NCBI GenBank assembly: GCA_019914945.1 | Contig: CM034111.1 | Coordinates: forward strand, 2,418,001-2,482,000 | Direction of reading: 5' to 3' | From: Typha latifolia | Lineage: Eukaryota; Streptophyta; Magnoliopsida; Poales; Typhaceae | Length of the DNA: 64,000 nt | Shown here: positions 36,637 to 49,372 of the stretch, one piece after another | Numbering within the stretch: position 1 is the first letter of the stretch | Layout: each line of letters begins with the position of its first letter | Notes under the pieces: model-generated | What the model saw: the letters and a program-made list of their open reading frames with translations, nothing else | Database searches by the model: none | What the model was told of the DNA's origin: nothing | Program-made: the position numbers and the translations under genes

Positions 36637-37438
36637 TTTTGAAGGGAACAAGAAGAGGGGAAGAGAAGGGAACGAAAAGGAGTTGAAAGGGGGAAATGCT
36701 AACAATATAACAACCTTCAACACCGCACCTTGCCGGCTTGGAGGTTGTTAGTTGGGCACGGTGATGGTTTTGTTTTTCTTTTACGGAAATTTATCAGAAA
36801 AACACCCTATATTTTTTTAATTATTATTTCATATTTTACCGTATGAATATTTTTCATTCGGACTATTATATATATTTTTTATGTCTAAAAAATACCCTAG
36901 TATTAGATTTCTTAACCAACATTTATTATGGCAGAGAAATAACCTTAATATCCCTTAGTAAGTTTGGTAAATTTTAAAATAAAAATAAAGTTAAAGGAGG
37001 GGTATTTTAACTATATAAGTTTTTTTTTTCTTTAATAATAATAATTATTATGTTGTTAAAATAAATTTTGGGTATTTTTGAGGTATTAAAAGTAAAATGT
37101 AGAGGATTGAATGATAAATATTCAAAAGATAATATGTGAATGATAATAAAGAAAAAATATTAGGTGTTTTTGATAAACTATAGGGTGGGCCAAGTCATGC
37201 TCCGATACGTTTCTTGAGAGGTCTCCATGTACATGGCAGCCATTTATTCCTTTCTTCCATCTTTAAAGAATTCTTCCATGGGTGCTTTATTATGTTTTTT
37301 GGGGGAGCTCGCAATTTTAGTGTCCTTGGATTAATTATTTGTTAATCTCGTGACGTGCTTGGATGATATGAACATTTATTCTTAAGCTAGAGCTAGGCTT
37401 TTAGCTCAAAGAAGATCCAAGATAAGCATCATAAGCAA

Positions 37439-37475
<37 letters not shown>

Positions 37476-38098
37476 GGAAAGTCCACATAGATTTTATTCG
37501 TTCATTCAATAAAACTATGTGATAAAAAAATTACACATAATCCCTTATCCATATATCTAGTAGGGTTTACCCTTGGGCTGACACGGCCCAGTTAGCCCTG
37601 AACTTATTCATGTAAAAAAACGCTAATCAGGCCCATCTTTCCATTTTATCATTCTTTTCTACTTCTTTTTTTTTTAAAGAAAGTTACTTTTTTATTGATG
37701 GAAGTAATGAGACTCAATCCATATAAAGTTCATTAATGTCCACTGTGACAATAAAACTATCATTAAGAAGGTACTAAGGTAGTGTAATTATGTCAGCAAT
37801 CAATTACACTTATAATAGCTATTGGGAGATTATAGATCTATAAAAAATTCCCACCAAGTGATGGTTTGGATCCAGGAAAGTATTTAATTATATATTTCAT
37901 ATCGACTTACTTACTTGCAATGTTATATAATTATATATTTAAAATACCAGTGGCGGCAAATTGATTCATGAAGAAGAATGTACACGTGGTCAAACGAGAT
38001 CGGATTGTAGAACAAGTTATGTCATTCTCGTAATACGAGTTAAAAAAGGGGAGGGGGATGGGAGGAGGAAGGAGGAAGGAGGACGTCTTAGAAAAGAA
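36637..38098. other. Divergent promoter region between the LRR gene and GT37 copy 1
   Basis: Shared upstream DNA of two divergently read genes, AT-rich. It contains a CT microsatellite at 37443-37471 and poly-T runs. No gene is recognised. Confidence 0.5.
37443..37471. repeat. (CT)n microsatellite
   Basis: About 14 perfect CT units. Confidence 0.85.
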
Positions 38099-39921
38099 AT
38101 GGACGTGGAGAGAGATGGAGGCGGAGAGACGAAGGCGGCGGCGAAATGGCGGCAGGCCATCAGGCCGGAGTTCGTGTTGTCCGGCTTCTTGATGAGTTCG
38201 CTGCTCTTGGTATACGTCTACGCTACCAGACGGAGTTCGTTCACATTAGAAGGTAATATATATAATTATATATATATATTGCTGATAATAATGACTATTA
38301 TTAGCATCATGCTCCGAGTTTAGCTAGTTGAAATTTACTTAGCTTGTTGCAAAGCCTATTATTAGAGACAAGTGATGCTTTATTTACTTTGTCGTCACAG
38401 AGATCGTTCTTTCAATTCTCTTGCTAATCTACTCCAAATTTTAAACAAGGCACACGTAATTCGCCATCTGCAACCTCTACTTCACCTCAGGATGAACTTC
38501 TTGGTGGATTACTTTCTCCAGGATTCGATGAACAATCTTGCGAAAGCCGGTATAAATCTTCGTTGTATCGCAAAAAATTGCCCTTCTCACCATCATCTTA
38601 CCTCATCGAGAGGTTGAGAAAGTATGAATCCTACCACAAGAAATGCAGCCCAAAAACTACTCTATATAGCAACGCAGTAGAGCAACTCAAGTCAGGCAAC
38701 AATAACACTGCAGACATGGGCTGCAAGTACTTAGTTTGGTTGCCATTCAATGGCTTAGGGAATAGAATGCTATCTCTTGCCTCTGCCTTCCTCTACGCTC
38801 TCCTCACCAACAGAGTCCTCCTCATCCATGACACTAATGAATCAGAAGACCTCTTCTGTGAGCCATTTCCTGGCAGTTCATGGCTGCTACCTTCTGATTT
38901 CCCTGTCAAAAACTTCGAAAACTTTGACTGGGGATCCCCAAAAAGTTATGTCAACATGCTAAAAAGCAAGGTGATCGGCAAAAATGTGAATTCTTCATCG
39001 CAGATGCTACCAGAATACGTGTATCTTGACCTAGTATCAGCTATGTTACGTTCCGAAACAAACATATTTTGCGAAGAACATCAACTAGTCCTCGAAAAGT
39101 TAAACTGGATGATATTGAAATCGGATGTCTACTTCATTCCACCTCTATTTATGATGCAAATTTATCGAGACGAGTTACACCGATTATTTCCGATTAAAGA
39201 GTCAGTATTCCATCATCTAGGGAGGTATCTATTTCATCCAGCTAACCAAGTGTGGGGGATCATCACAAGGTACTATGAAGCATATTTATCCAGAGCTGAT
39301 GAAGTACTAGGGCTTCAGATTAGAATTTTCGACGAGGCGCCTATTTCTTTCGACGACATGTATGAACAAATCGTCACTTGTTCTCAAAATGAGAAGCTGT
39401 TACCTGAAACAGCGAATCCTACAAAGATTTCAAATTCACCTTTGAATGTGACAAAGGTGAAGGCAGTCCTGGTGACTTCTTTGTACTCAGGATACTATGA
39501 GAAGATGAAAGCCATGTACTATGAGAAGCCAACTGCAACTGGTGAAGTAGTTGCAATCTACCAGCCTAGCCATGAAGAGCAACAGCACACAGAGGCAAAC
39601 ATGCACAACCAGAAGGCATTGGCAGAGATGTACTTGCTGAGCTACAGCGATGAAATAATCACTAGTGGTTACTCTACATTTGGATACATAGCTCATGGGC
39701 TTGGAGGTTTGAGGCCATGGATACTGGTGAGGCCTGGATGGATGCAAAGGATTGCTAGCCCACCTTGTGTTCGAGCCATGTCAGTGGAGCCTTGTTTGCA
39801 TTCACCTCCTGGGTTTGATTGCAGAGCAAAGGAGGGAGTGGATTTGGGGACTTTGGTCCCTTATGTTAGGCACTGTGAAGACGTGAGCCATGGTCTTAAG
39901 CTGTTTAATTACTTAGCTTAA
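38099..39921 (+). CDS. GT37 fucosyltransferase, array copy 1 (541 residues)
   Basis: Two exons: 38099-38252 and 38450-39921, phase-1 intron. Exon 1 (from MDVERDGG) gives a short cytosolic tail and one hydrophobic anchor (EFVLSGFLMSSLLLVYVYA, ~24-42), the type II layout of Golgi transferases. Exon 2 holds the GT37 catalytic domain: LLGGLLSPGFDEQSC stem motif, FNGLGNRMLSLAS (~152), CEPFPGSSWLLPSDFP, FHHLGRYLFHPANQVWG, LGLQIRIF with the Arg that matches motif I of alpha-1,2-fucosyltransferases, QPSHEEQQHTE, and STFGYIAHGLGGLRPW. The family moves L-fucose from GDP-fucose to galactose on xyloglucan or arabinogalactan proteins; which acceptor applies here is not readable. The exon 2 acceptor (AG at 38448-38449) has a weak pyrimidine tract. 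A better-looking AG at 38399-38400 would lead to a stop in this phase. Confidence 0.93.
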
Positions 39922-41344
39922 TTGGATGGTAGATTTGGCTTAATTCTTCGCCTCTATATAAATATGTAAATATTTGTTATAAAATCTCTGAATCAACTTG
40001 TTGGGTAATTAATTGATCATAATATTTCAATTATTAGACTTTATACATCACGATAGATAGAGATAGTTAAAAGTAGAAACTGATAACTTAACATTGGAAG
40101 CACCGACACGTTACATATGTTGGCCCACTACATAATTAAAATAGTGCGAGCCTTGGCGTATTCAATGCTCATGAAGTTAACCTAGTTAAGCTATCAATTA
40201 CTGTGAGCCTGCAGTTGGAAGATGGAGGAAAAAGAGAGCTATATAATAATTGCTTGGCTAAAAGGATTCATTTTCAAGGCTCTAAATTTGAGTTAAAATT
40301 TAATTTATATTCACTGTGTTAATTCACCAGCTACTTTACAAATTTAAGCTATTAACTCATGTTTGCTTTGAGTTTAGAGACTCTTAGCCAAGATAAATAA
40401 CCTAATCATATTTGCTCTCTAATAAATAAAATATAAATTTAAATTAATTTTAATTTTCACCTTTGTATGATTTAAATATATTACTTTTATCATTAAAATC
40501 AAACGATATTTTGGTCCCTTAATAATATATTTTTTATATAATATTAAAATAATAATTATATTTTAGCATAGTTCAAAATATATAAATCAAGACTAAAAAA
40601 TATGACCAATTAATTAAGTTTTGTCTTAGCCTCAAATGAAATGCTTGTAATTAAAATTAACTACATACGGAGATTATTCAGGACTCAATATATGCTGGGC
40701 TGTTACGTCGTATTGCCGATTACTACTAGGCCGTTTAAGTGGGAGGATTGGTACATATTATTTAGCCTACCTAACATACCCTACCCTACGAGCTCAACTT
40801 ACTTTTAAAAAAGAAAGACCTACTCACTGTGCTTTAGCTGGATGGCTACATGCAATCTACCTCTACAAAAGCAAGCAAGAAAATAAATCTTCTTCACACC
40901 CCCACGTCATGACATGATCAGATGCTTCCTAACGAGCCCTTCAAAATTCTCCATATATATATATATATATATATATATGGCCCACCACCTTCTGGGCGAC
41001 ACCGAAGTAGGTGTATGACCATCATAAAACGTAGATAACGGAATCTTATGCAGTTTATTAGAAATGATGGACGCTTAATTAGCCTATAATAACTACCAGC
41101 TTATTAGTAAACCAACGTAAGGAAGTGGGGCCCCGAGATAGCCATTAAAGAGAAAGGAAAGCTCATTTGTTTACTAATAACTAATGGAGAGGAGCACGTC
41201 TTCATCACTCTCGCCAAAGTTGACCAAGTACCAACTCCCTCCCCTCTTCGATTTAGAAGACTAAAGGCATCTCTAAACCCGATCCAAAGTCCAAAGTAAG
41301 AGAAAGAGAGAGAAGGAGAGAAAGAGAGAGAGATCTGAGAAAGG
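39922..41344. other. Spacer between GT37 copies 1 and 2
   Basis: AT-rich, with an (AT)13 microsatellite at 40953-40978. 41250-41344 is the purine-rich (GAGA) leader of copy 2. No other gene is seen. Confidence 0.5.
40953..40978. repeat. (AT)n microsatellite
   Basis: Thirteen perfect AT units. Confidence 0.85.
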
Positions 41345-43332
41345 ATGGAGGTGAAGAGGGTGAGGAGCCCTCGGGGGCCGTCCCTGGATCGGGAGGAGTT
41401 GCTTGAGGTGATTGCGATGGAGGAGCACAAGAAGAAGGCGGCGTGGCGGGGGGCTGCGCGGCCGGAGATCCTTCTGATCGGCTTCTTGATGGCACTTCCC
41501 TTGATTCTCTTCCTCTTCGGAGGCAGATGGCCTTCCTTCACACTTTCCGACAACTCTTCTCAGACCCCTCATCCCATCTCACGGACAGGTAAAGAAAAAA
41601 TATAAAAAAATAAAATAAAAGTTTTTTATTCTTTTCTTTTTCATATCCATACATATTTATTTTCCTTTCGATTTATTCGTTCTTTTCTTGGGGGGATGGG
41701 GATCGCTCGAGATGGGATCTAGGTAGGCCCCCAGTCCCCCACTGGGTGCATTGCATGATTGGGTCACTGATTGGTGCACTGGAAAATTCCGGTGCAATCG
41801 AACGGCTACGATTTGCCTCTCCGGTGCACTAATTTCATTTGCCTTTTTCCTTTTTTCTTTCATTATTCTTCTTAGGTACTGCAAATATTTCCACTGCAAC
41901 CTCTGCTATCCGGCAGGACAAGCTTCTCGGCGGATTGCTTTCCTCTGCCTTTGATGAGCAGTCTTGCCAGAGCCGGTATAAATCTTCGTTGTACCGCAGG
42001 CAGTCGCCTTTCTCGCCGTCTTCTTACCTCATCAAGAGGTTAAGGAAGTACGAAGCCTACCATAGGAAATGCGGCCCAAATTCTAGACTGTACAAGAAGG
42101 CAATCAAGCAGCTCAACTCGGGTCGAAATATTGCTACTATGGAGTGCAAGTACGTGGTGTGGATACCATGCAATGGCTTGGGGAATAGGATGCTAACTCT
42201 GGCCTCTACTTTCCTCTATGCTCTTCTTACCAATAGAGTGCTACTGATCCATACAACTAAAGAATCAGAGAACCTCTTCTGCGAGCCGTTTCCCAGGAGT
42301 TCATGGGTGCTTCCTTCTGATTTCCCTGTCAGAGAAACTTACCTCTTTCACAAGGATGCTCCTCAAAGTTATGTGAACATGCTAAAGAATAAAGTGATCA
42401 GTAATGACCTGAATGTTTCAGCTGCGTCGCTACCGGCGTACATTTATCTGCACGTCGAGCAGTTTCGGTTAAAATTGGAGGACAATGTTTTCTGCAGAGA
42501 TGATCAGTTAGTCCTTGGAAAGTTCAACTGGATGGTATTGAAATCAGATAGCTACTTCGTGCCAGCTCTGTTTCTGATGCCATCATTCGAAGATGAACTG
42601 AGCAAGTTATTTCCAGAGAAAGAGTCTGTATTCCATCACTTAGGAAGATATCTTTTTCATCCTACTAATCCAGTTTGGGGGATCATTAAAAGGTATTATG
42701 AAGCCTATCTAGCTAAAGCTGATGAAAGACTAGGCCTTCAAGTTAGAATTTTCCCCGAGGCTCCTATTACTTTTGAGAACATGTATGATCAAATCCTCAG
42801 ATGTACTAAAAAGGAGAGTTTGTTACCTGAAGTTAGTCCTATTGAGTCATCTAACTCGTCTTCAGATGAAACAAGGGTGAAGGCAGTACTGGTGACTTCT
42901 TTGTACGCAGGTTACTACGAGAAAATTAAATCGATGTACTACGAGAATCCTACCGCCACTGGTGAGATAATTGCGGTATATCAACCTAGCCATGAAGAGG
43001 AGCAGCACACAGAGGCACAGAATCACAACCAGAAGGCACTGGCAGAGATGTATCTGTTAAGTTACAGTGATAAGATAGTTATAAGTGCTTGGTCTACATT
43101 TGGATACATAGCTCATGGGCTCGCTGGTGTGAAGCCATGGATTTTGCTTAGGCCAGGATGGATGAAGAAGACAGCAGACCCTCCTTGTGTTCAAGCCCAG
43201 TCAGTGGAGCCTTGTTTGCATTCACCTCCTATCCTTGATTGTGGAGCAAAGAGGGATGTTGATCCAGGGAGTATAGTACCATATGTGAAGCATTGTGAAG
43301 ATGTAAGCTTTGGTCTTAAGCTGTTCAGTTAG
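41345..43332 (+). CDS. GT37 fucosyltransferase, array copy 2 (566 residues)
   Basis: Exons 41345-41588 and 41876-43332. Exon 1 has the longest N-terminal tail with the start MEVKRVRSPRG, a Lys-rich patch and the anchor EILLIGFLMALPLILFLFGG (~41-60). Exon 2 opens with GTANISTATSAIRQDKLLGG, directly alignable with copy 1, its closest relative in the array. Catalytic motifs are intact: CNGLGNRMLTLAS, CEPFPRSSWVLPSDFP, HHLGRYLFHPTNPVWG, LGLQVRIF, TSLYAGYYEK, QPSHEEEQHTE, STFGYIAHGLAGVKPW. The leader is rich in GA repeats. No lesion is seen, so I expect a functional Golgi fucosyltransferase. The acceptor (xyloglucan or AGP) is undetermined. Confidence 0.94.
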
Positions 43333-44630
43333 CTTGGGTGGTTCTTCTACTCCTCAATTTAAGTTTTCAAATCAGACCTCCATAAGTTACATAGAGATTT
43401 AGATTCATGAAAAAAGAAGACATGGAGATTAATTTATATCCGAATTCATGTGAAAGTAACCACATTTTGAGTTTTATTTGTGTATTTATTGTACTTCAGT
43501 GAACATTCTTTTTGGCATATCTTACCATATTGTGTATCTGTGTACTTCAATGGAATATTTATTTGGTGTAATCTCAGATGCAACTATTCAACTGTGTTTG
43601 TGGAACGGAAGCCTGATACAAATTTAGCTCTTGAAACTTAATATTCATTTTGCAGTTGTGAATAGCTTTTTGTTTCTATGAGATGAATGATGAATCTCAT
43701 ACAAGATTGGAAAAATCAAATCTAACTTAAGATACTTCTGAAAAATATCTAAATTTCTAGATCTATCTGTTAACCATCAACACATTCTAAAGATCAAAAT
43801 CATTTCGGTGGGTGTCGAAGCATCTTTCCATCTGTTAAACATCAGGACAGATAACACAAAGAACAGATTGATAAAGGTGTTTGCAAGACTTGAGATTGTG
43901 ACATTCTGAATACACTGGCTTTGATACTGTCATTGTCTAAGTTTATCACTCAGCCTTCCTTCAACATTCACTTCATTTATCATATTACTCTATTGACTTG
44001 CTATTATATTTAAATCTTACCTATACCTATGACTTGCACACTAATTTCTTCGTAACTAGATCATGTCCACTGCATGTCTTAAGGCTTAAACCCCTACTAG
44101 ACATGTTAATTCTGACAAAGCTTATTTCAGTACAATTTAGATTACTTATCTGCACCTGCGATCACGTGTACACGCAAAGTCTACCCAAATTCCCAAAGCC
44201 AATAATTGTTGATTTATCTCCATTTTTAGATGATCTTACTGAAACCAATACTAAAATTTGCGCAAAGTTCTCTGCCAGTTAAATATTGCTTTCTGGAAGA
44301 TGTAATTTAATTAGTTACGCTAAAACTTTTTAGTCTTCAAGTACTAGATCTAGACTTGGAAGCATTTCCATCCAAGCTAAAACAGAGAATGGATGTGAAA
44401 AGGATCAGTACTCATCAGTAATCTCACAATCCAGAGATGAAAGGGATTCCTCTGAGAAGTTTCGCATTTGCAAATAAGGGTGCGAGTTCCAGTAACAATT
44501 TGCTCCAATTCTTCTTTATAGTAGCTAGATATCAAACTTAGTTGGCTTGGAGTGTGAAGGATTTGCATTTACTATAGTATGATAAATATTAGGTAGTACT
44601 AATGCAATTACTAACTTTTTGTTTGTGTAG
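43333..44630. other. Spacer between GT37 copy 2 and pseudogene copy 3
   Basis: Starts with the copy 2 3' untranslated region. I looked for an exon 1 for copy 3 (short tail plus anchor before a GT donor) and found none. Confidence 0.5.
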
Positions 44631-46023
44631 GATATGATTCATTTGCAACAGTTGCTGCACCTAATGGCAACCTTCTTGGTGGACTACTTTCCCCTGACTT
44701 TGATGAGCAAACTTGTCTTAGCCGCTACGAATCAACGCACTATCGTAAAGCATCACTCCATGCACTATCATCTTATCTAGTATCCAAGTTGAGAAATAAT
44801 GAAGCCCTCCATAAAAGATGCAATTCAAACACTCCACTCTACAAGAAATCAGTGGAAAAATCTCAAGTCTAATCACAACATAGAGCTTGAGTACAACTAT
44901 GTGATATGGAGTCTAATGGAAGGATTAGGGAATATAATGCTCTCTTTAGCTTCTACTTTCCTTTATGCTCTTCTTACAAACAAGGTGCTGCTAGTCCACC
45001 AGACTGATGACTTGGTCGATCTCTTTTGTGAGCCATTCCCTGGATCAACTTGGATTCTGCCTTCAGATTTCCCTATCAAGGACTTGAACAAATTTAACCT
45101 TCGTTCTCAACAAAGTTATGGTAACATGCTAGGGAAGAATTTGATCAATTATGATATTAAAGCTCTGGTAATGGCGCTTCCTGCATTGGTTTATATTCAT
45201 CTACGACATGATTACAAGACGCATTTAGACAGGCTTTTCTTTTGTGAAGATGATCAATTAGTTCTCAAGAAAGTAAATTGGCTTGCCAGTTCTATTTATG
45301 ATTCCACAACACGAAGATGAACTGCACAGATTCTTTCCGATAAAAGAGACGGCATTCCATCATCTAGGCCGATATCTTTACCATCCTAGCAACACTGTTT
45401 GGGGGTATGATAATGAAATATCATGAATCTTATCTAGCCAAGGCTGATGAGAGGGTAGGGATGCAAATTAGAACGTTCTCATGGGCACCCATTTCATCTG
45501 AGAACTTGCTGAATCAATTAAATACTTGTACTCAGCACGAAAAACTTTGGCTATTGAGGCAAGGAGCTCGACCAAATCATTACTAGTGGTTTCCTTGCAC
45601 TATGAATACCACAAAAAGATCAAGAACATGTACTATGATCACTCAAATACAACAGGCGAGATCATTAGGGTCTTCCAACAGACTCATAAAGGGCATCAAC
45701 ACTCTGATAAACGATCACACAACAATAAAGCATTGGCTGAGATATGTTTGCTTAGCTTCTCCGACGTTCTGATCACAACCGCAGCGTCTACATTCGGATA
45801 TGTTAGTAATAGTCTTGCAGGTTTTGAAGCCATGGATTGTGCTAACTTCAACGAACCAAAAGATGCCAGACCCTCCTTGCCGTCGAGCCATTGTCAATGG
45901 TCCATGCTTCCATGCACCGCCTACTTTCGATTGCAGAGCGAAGAAAAATGCTGACAGTGGCATCTGGTTCGACATGTGAAGCATTGTGAAGATTTTAAAG
46001 AAGCTGTCAAGTTAGTAGATTAG
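44631..46023 (+). pseudogene. GT37 fucosyltransferase pseudogene, array copy 3 (exon 2 only)
   Basis: Homology starts right after an intact-looking acceptor (TTTGTGTAG, ends 44630) with LLGGLLSPDFDEQTCLSRY and runs to a C-terminal VRHVKHCEDF...VKLVD and TAG at 46021. At least five lesions break the frame: a shift near 44850-44863 after PLYKKSVE, a ~25-base loss near 45290 that removes the segment after VNWL, a 1-base gain near 45402 after NTVWG, a shift near 45545 after QHEKL, and another near 45827 in the SLAG segment. The central motif reads GLGNIML where active copies have GLGNRML, so a conserved Arg is lost as well. No exon 1 was found upstream. The remains resemble copies 4 and 5 more than 1 and 2 (LSRY, LVDLFCEPFPG, KALAE). 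It cannot code a full enzyme. Confidence 0.92.
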
Positions 46024-47567
46024 ACTAAATATACTTCTGTTTTCTACTTGGATATCAAAAATAAATCCAGGATTGTTCACTAGTTTTGTAAGGTTTTATA
46101 TGTATTCATATAATTAGCAAATCGTGCTTTCACTATATGCACAAGAAAAATTATGAGATATTATAAGATGTTTAATAAAGAATATTTAAGCGAACTATTA
46201 ATTTTAAAGGCAAAAAATTTATTTATAAATAAGTGATTTAAATATTTAAAGTAAAGAATTTTCAAGTTAAAGATTCCAAGTAGGTCGTTTGAATGCACTC
46301 TACAAGTTGTATAAAAATACAAAGGCACTATATTTTGAGAGCTCAAGTGTTCGGACAAGTTTGCAAAGAAGAAAACTGCATCTAGATCATCTTTTATAGG
46401 CTATTGGAGATCACCTCTTAATTTTAGATTGAGTATAACTAAATTATTATATTTGAAATAAGTACATCTCGAGAACTATTGAGACAAAAACATTAACCTC
46501 GAGAGTTATTGAGATTTAGAAACCTATCACGAGAATTGATGTATTGTAGGGTTTGGCAAGCAAGGTTATTACAGATTAAATTATGATAATCGAAGGATTA
46601 TCTATAAGTTTCGTGTAACTGCCATAATTTTAGTGATTGATTTTTATTTGAGTTTGAATCTCTGATTTTTTCATGTAACAAATTTTACATTTAAGATTAT
46701 CTTTCACGCTTTTTTTTTATATTTATTTTATTAATAGTATGTGATAAATCTATTTCCTAATCAGTTATTATTTTAGATTTTTTTTATATTAGTATTAGAA
46801 TATATCTAAGGTTTCACGTTTTTTTTCAAGTTTGATGAAAATTATGACAAAATACTAGGATCTATCTGCTGAGAAAAAAAGTTATTCCCCATCAAGTGAA
46901 TCACCTTTATATCTCTTTCTTGCAGCCCCCCATGTTTCAATAGCATCTAGTTGCACTCAAGAGCATTGATTCATTAGCCAAATATTTCTCCAAAAGATCT
47001 ACTTGTCCACGCACTAGATTCGTTTAGTCAAAGTCTAAAGGAAGCTCATATCATATACGGATCTTTTAGCCAACTAATGCTTCACTACTACACATTACAG
47101 CATACGCTTGATTAATTACCCTCTTCCCAACGATCGAGGTCTTAGTTGATGCACTATTTGTGAATACGTTCAATAGTTGATGTACTTTTCGACGGATTTG
47201 GATTATAAAAGTTGACTCGAGCGATTCTACCAAGGTTGTATTGGAATCTATTGGCAACTTCAAGTCAACATCTCCTATCAATAGCAAATCTTGAGAGTAA
47301 ATGTTTCGTGACTCCTAACGTGTTTTCACATGGGAGGCACAACTATCGAAGTCAAACTACTATTAATTACTCCTAATCGAAGCATTCTGACCTTTAAATG
47401 AGCCATAAGAAGTGGCTTGGATATACTCCAAGTAATTTACAAAGGAAACAACATTCCACATAGGACATAGACGGAAAGGTACATGCGATAATACTACAGA
47501 GAAGGTTCTTGAAATATTTATATTAGTTGTGAAGCTACAGTAGTAGAGGAGCTAATTGAGTTACTCA
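46024..47567. other. Spacer between GT37 copies 3 and 4
   Basis: AT-rich. Around 46460-46545 a short motif, CTCGAGA(A/G)(C/T)TATTGAGA, is repeated two to three times. 46860-47300 is less AT-rich and carries a 73-residue minus-strand frame of unknown nature (47066-47287), possibly an old transposon fragment. Confidence 0.4.
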
Positions 47568-49372
47568 ATGAAAGAGAGCAAAGTAGTGAGGGATGAGGTG
47601 TGTGTGAAGAGAGTGCAGCAGTCTACTACGAGGGACCCAGAGATGGAAGAGATTAGTACTCCTCGTATCGAGTCGAAGAAGAAGACGGCGGCGGAGGGAT
47701 GGAGTGCAGCGAGGCCCGGCGTGGTGTTAGTGGCCTGCCTGATGACTTTGCCGGTGCTGGTGTTCCTCCCTGGACACTACTGGACCTCTTCATTTGTTTG
47801 GATCAATGCAGTTAAGATGACAAAGAGAATAGATAAAGGTAATCTTAGATGCAATTCTACTAAGATAAAACATATTTATATTTGTAAAGTTGTGATATAC
47901 ATTATCTATTCCTTACAGGCCCCGAAGACGGTTCCATTCCAAACTCTTTAGCATCAAAAGACAAACTCCTAGGTGGATTACTCTCCCCAAATTTTGATGA
48001 GCAGTCTTGTCTTAGCCGTTACAAGTCTGCATTGTACCACAAGGCATCACCTCACTTACCATCCTCTTACCTAGTCCATAAGCTAAGAACGTATGAAGCT
48101 CTCCATAAGAAATGTGGCCCAAACACTCCCCTGTACAAGAAGTCCATAGAGCAGCTTAAGTCTGGCCATAGCATGGAGCTCATGGACTGCAACTATATCA
48201 TTTGGACACCCTACAATGGCTTAGGCAACCGAATCCTATCCCTAGTTAGTGCATTCCTCTATGCCCTTCTCACAGATAGGGTTCTACTTATCCACGTCAC
48301 CGAAGACTCAACTGACCTCTGGTGTGAGCCATTTCCTGATACAACTTGGGTTTTACCCTCGGATTTCCCCATCAAAGACTTGACCAAACTTCATGGCGGC
48401 ACTAAAGAGAGTTACGGAAACTTGTTGCGTGACAACAAGATCAGTAATAATCCGAAAACCGTAGTGGTATCATTACCCTCTTATATATATCTGCATTTGG
48501 AGCACAACTACCAGCATTTAGATAGGTTATTTTTCTGCGACGAAGATCAAATGGTACTTGGCAAAGTCAATTGGCTCATACTACAATCCGATCTCTACTT
48601 TGTGCCATCTTTTTTCTCGATACCGGCATTCGAGGATGAACTGCGGTGGCTATTTCCGGCGAGGGAGAGCATATTTCATCTACTAGTAAGGTACCTCATT
48701 CACCCTACTAACACTATATGGGGAATGGTCACAAGGTACTATGACTCATATCTAGCCAAATCTAACGAGAGGATTGGAATCCAAATCCGAATCTTTCAAT
48801 GGGCACCCATTGGGTCCGATGACTTGATCAACCAAATCCTAGCTTGCTCCAAGCAAGAGAACTTACTGCCAGATATTGAACTCGAGAATCGAAATCCTTC
48901 GTCAACCAACGTAGCTCGATCAAAGGCAGTACTAGTGACATCTTTGTACCAAGAATACTTCGACAAGTTCCAGTCCATGTACTACGAGAACTCGGCTAAG
49001 ACTGGAGACCTCGTCAGCGTATACCAGCCGAGCCATGAGGGGCATCAGAGCAGCGAGAAGCAATTCCACAACCAGAAAGCTTTGGCTGAGATATATCTGC
49101 TGAGCTTTTGTGATGTGCTTGTCACGAGTGCAGTGTCTACTTTTGGGTACGTGAGCCATGGGCTTGCGGGATTGAAGCCGTGGTTCTTGCCATACGCTAA
49201 GAATCGCAAGGCGTCCGAGATTCCTTGCATTAGGTTCAGTTCTATGGAGCCATGCTTGCATACGCCTCCCAGGATTGGCTGCAGGGGGAATAGGACTGTG
49301 GACACGATTAAGCTGCAGCGGCATGTGAGGACTTGTGAAGATCTCGGAGAAGGGATTAAGCTGTTTGATTAG
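47568..49372 (+). CDS. GT37 fucosyltransferase, array copy 4 (574 residues)
   Basis: Exons 47568-47838 and 47919-49372; the intron is only 80 bases, the shortest in the array. First ATG 47568 (MKESKVVRDEV); a second in-frame ATG at 47643 (MEEISTPRIE) matches the tail length of the other copies better. The anchor is PGVVLVACLMTLPVLVFLPG. Catalytic motifs: YNGLGNRILSLVS, CEPFPDTTWVLPSDFP, LLVRYLIHPTNTIWG (the HHLGRY block of the others is changed to HLLVRY), IGIQIRIF, TSLYQEYFDK, QPSHEGHQSSEK (others EEQHTE), STFGYVSHGLAGLKPW. The loss of the second His and of Gly in the HHLGRYL block and the changed EEQHTE loop make this the most diverged intact copy, so a different acceptor or weaker activity is possible (inference). 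Confidence 0.92.

Noticed and set aside
47066..47287. 73-residue minus-strand frame between GT37 copies 3 and 4
   Set aside because: No recognisable domain or gene context; at most a transposon remnant.
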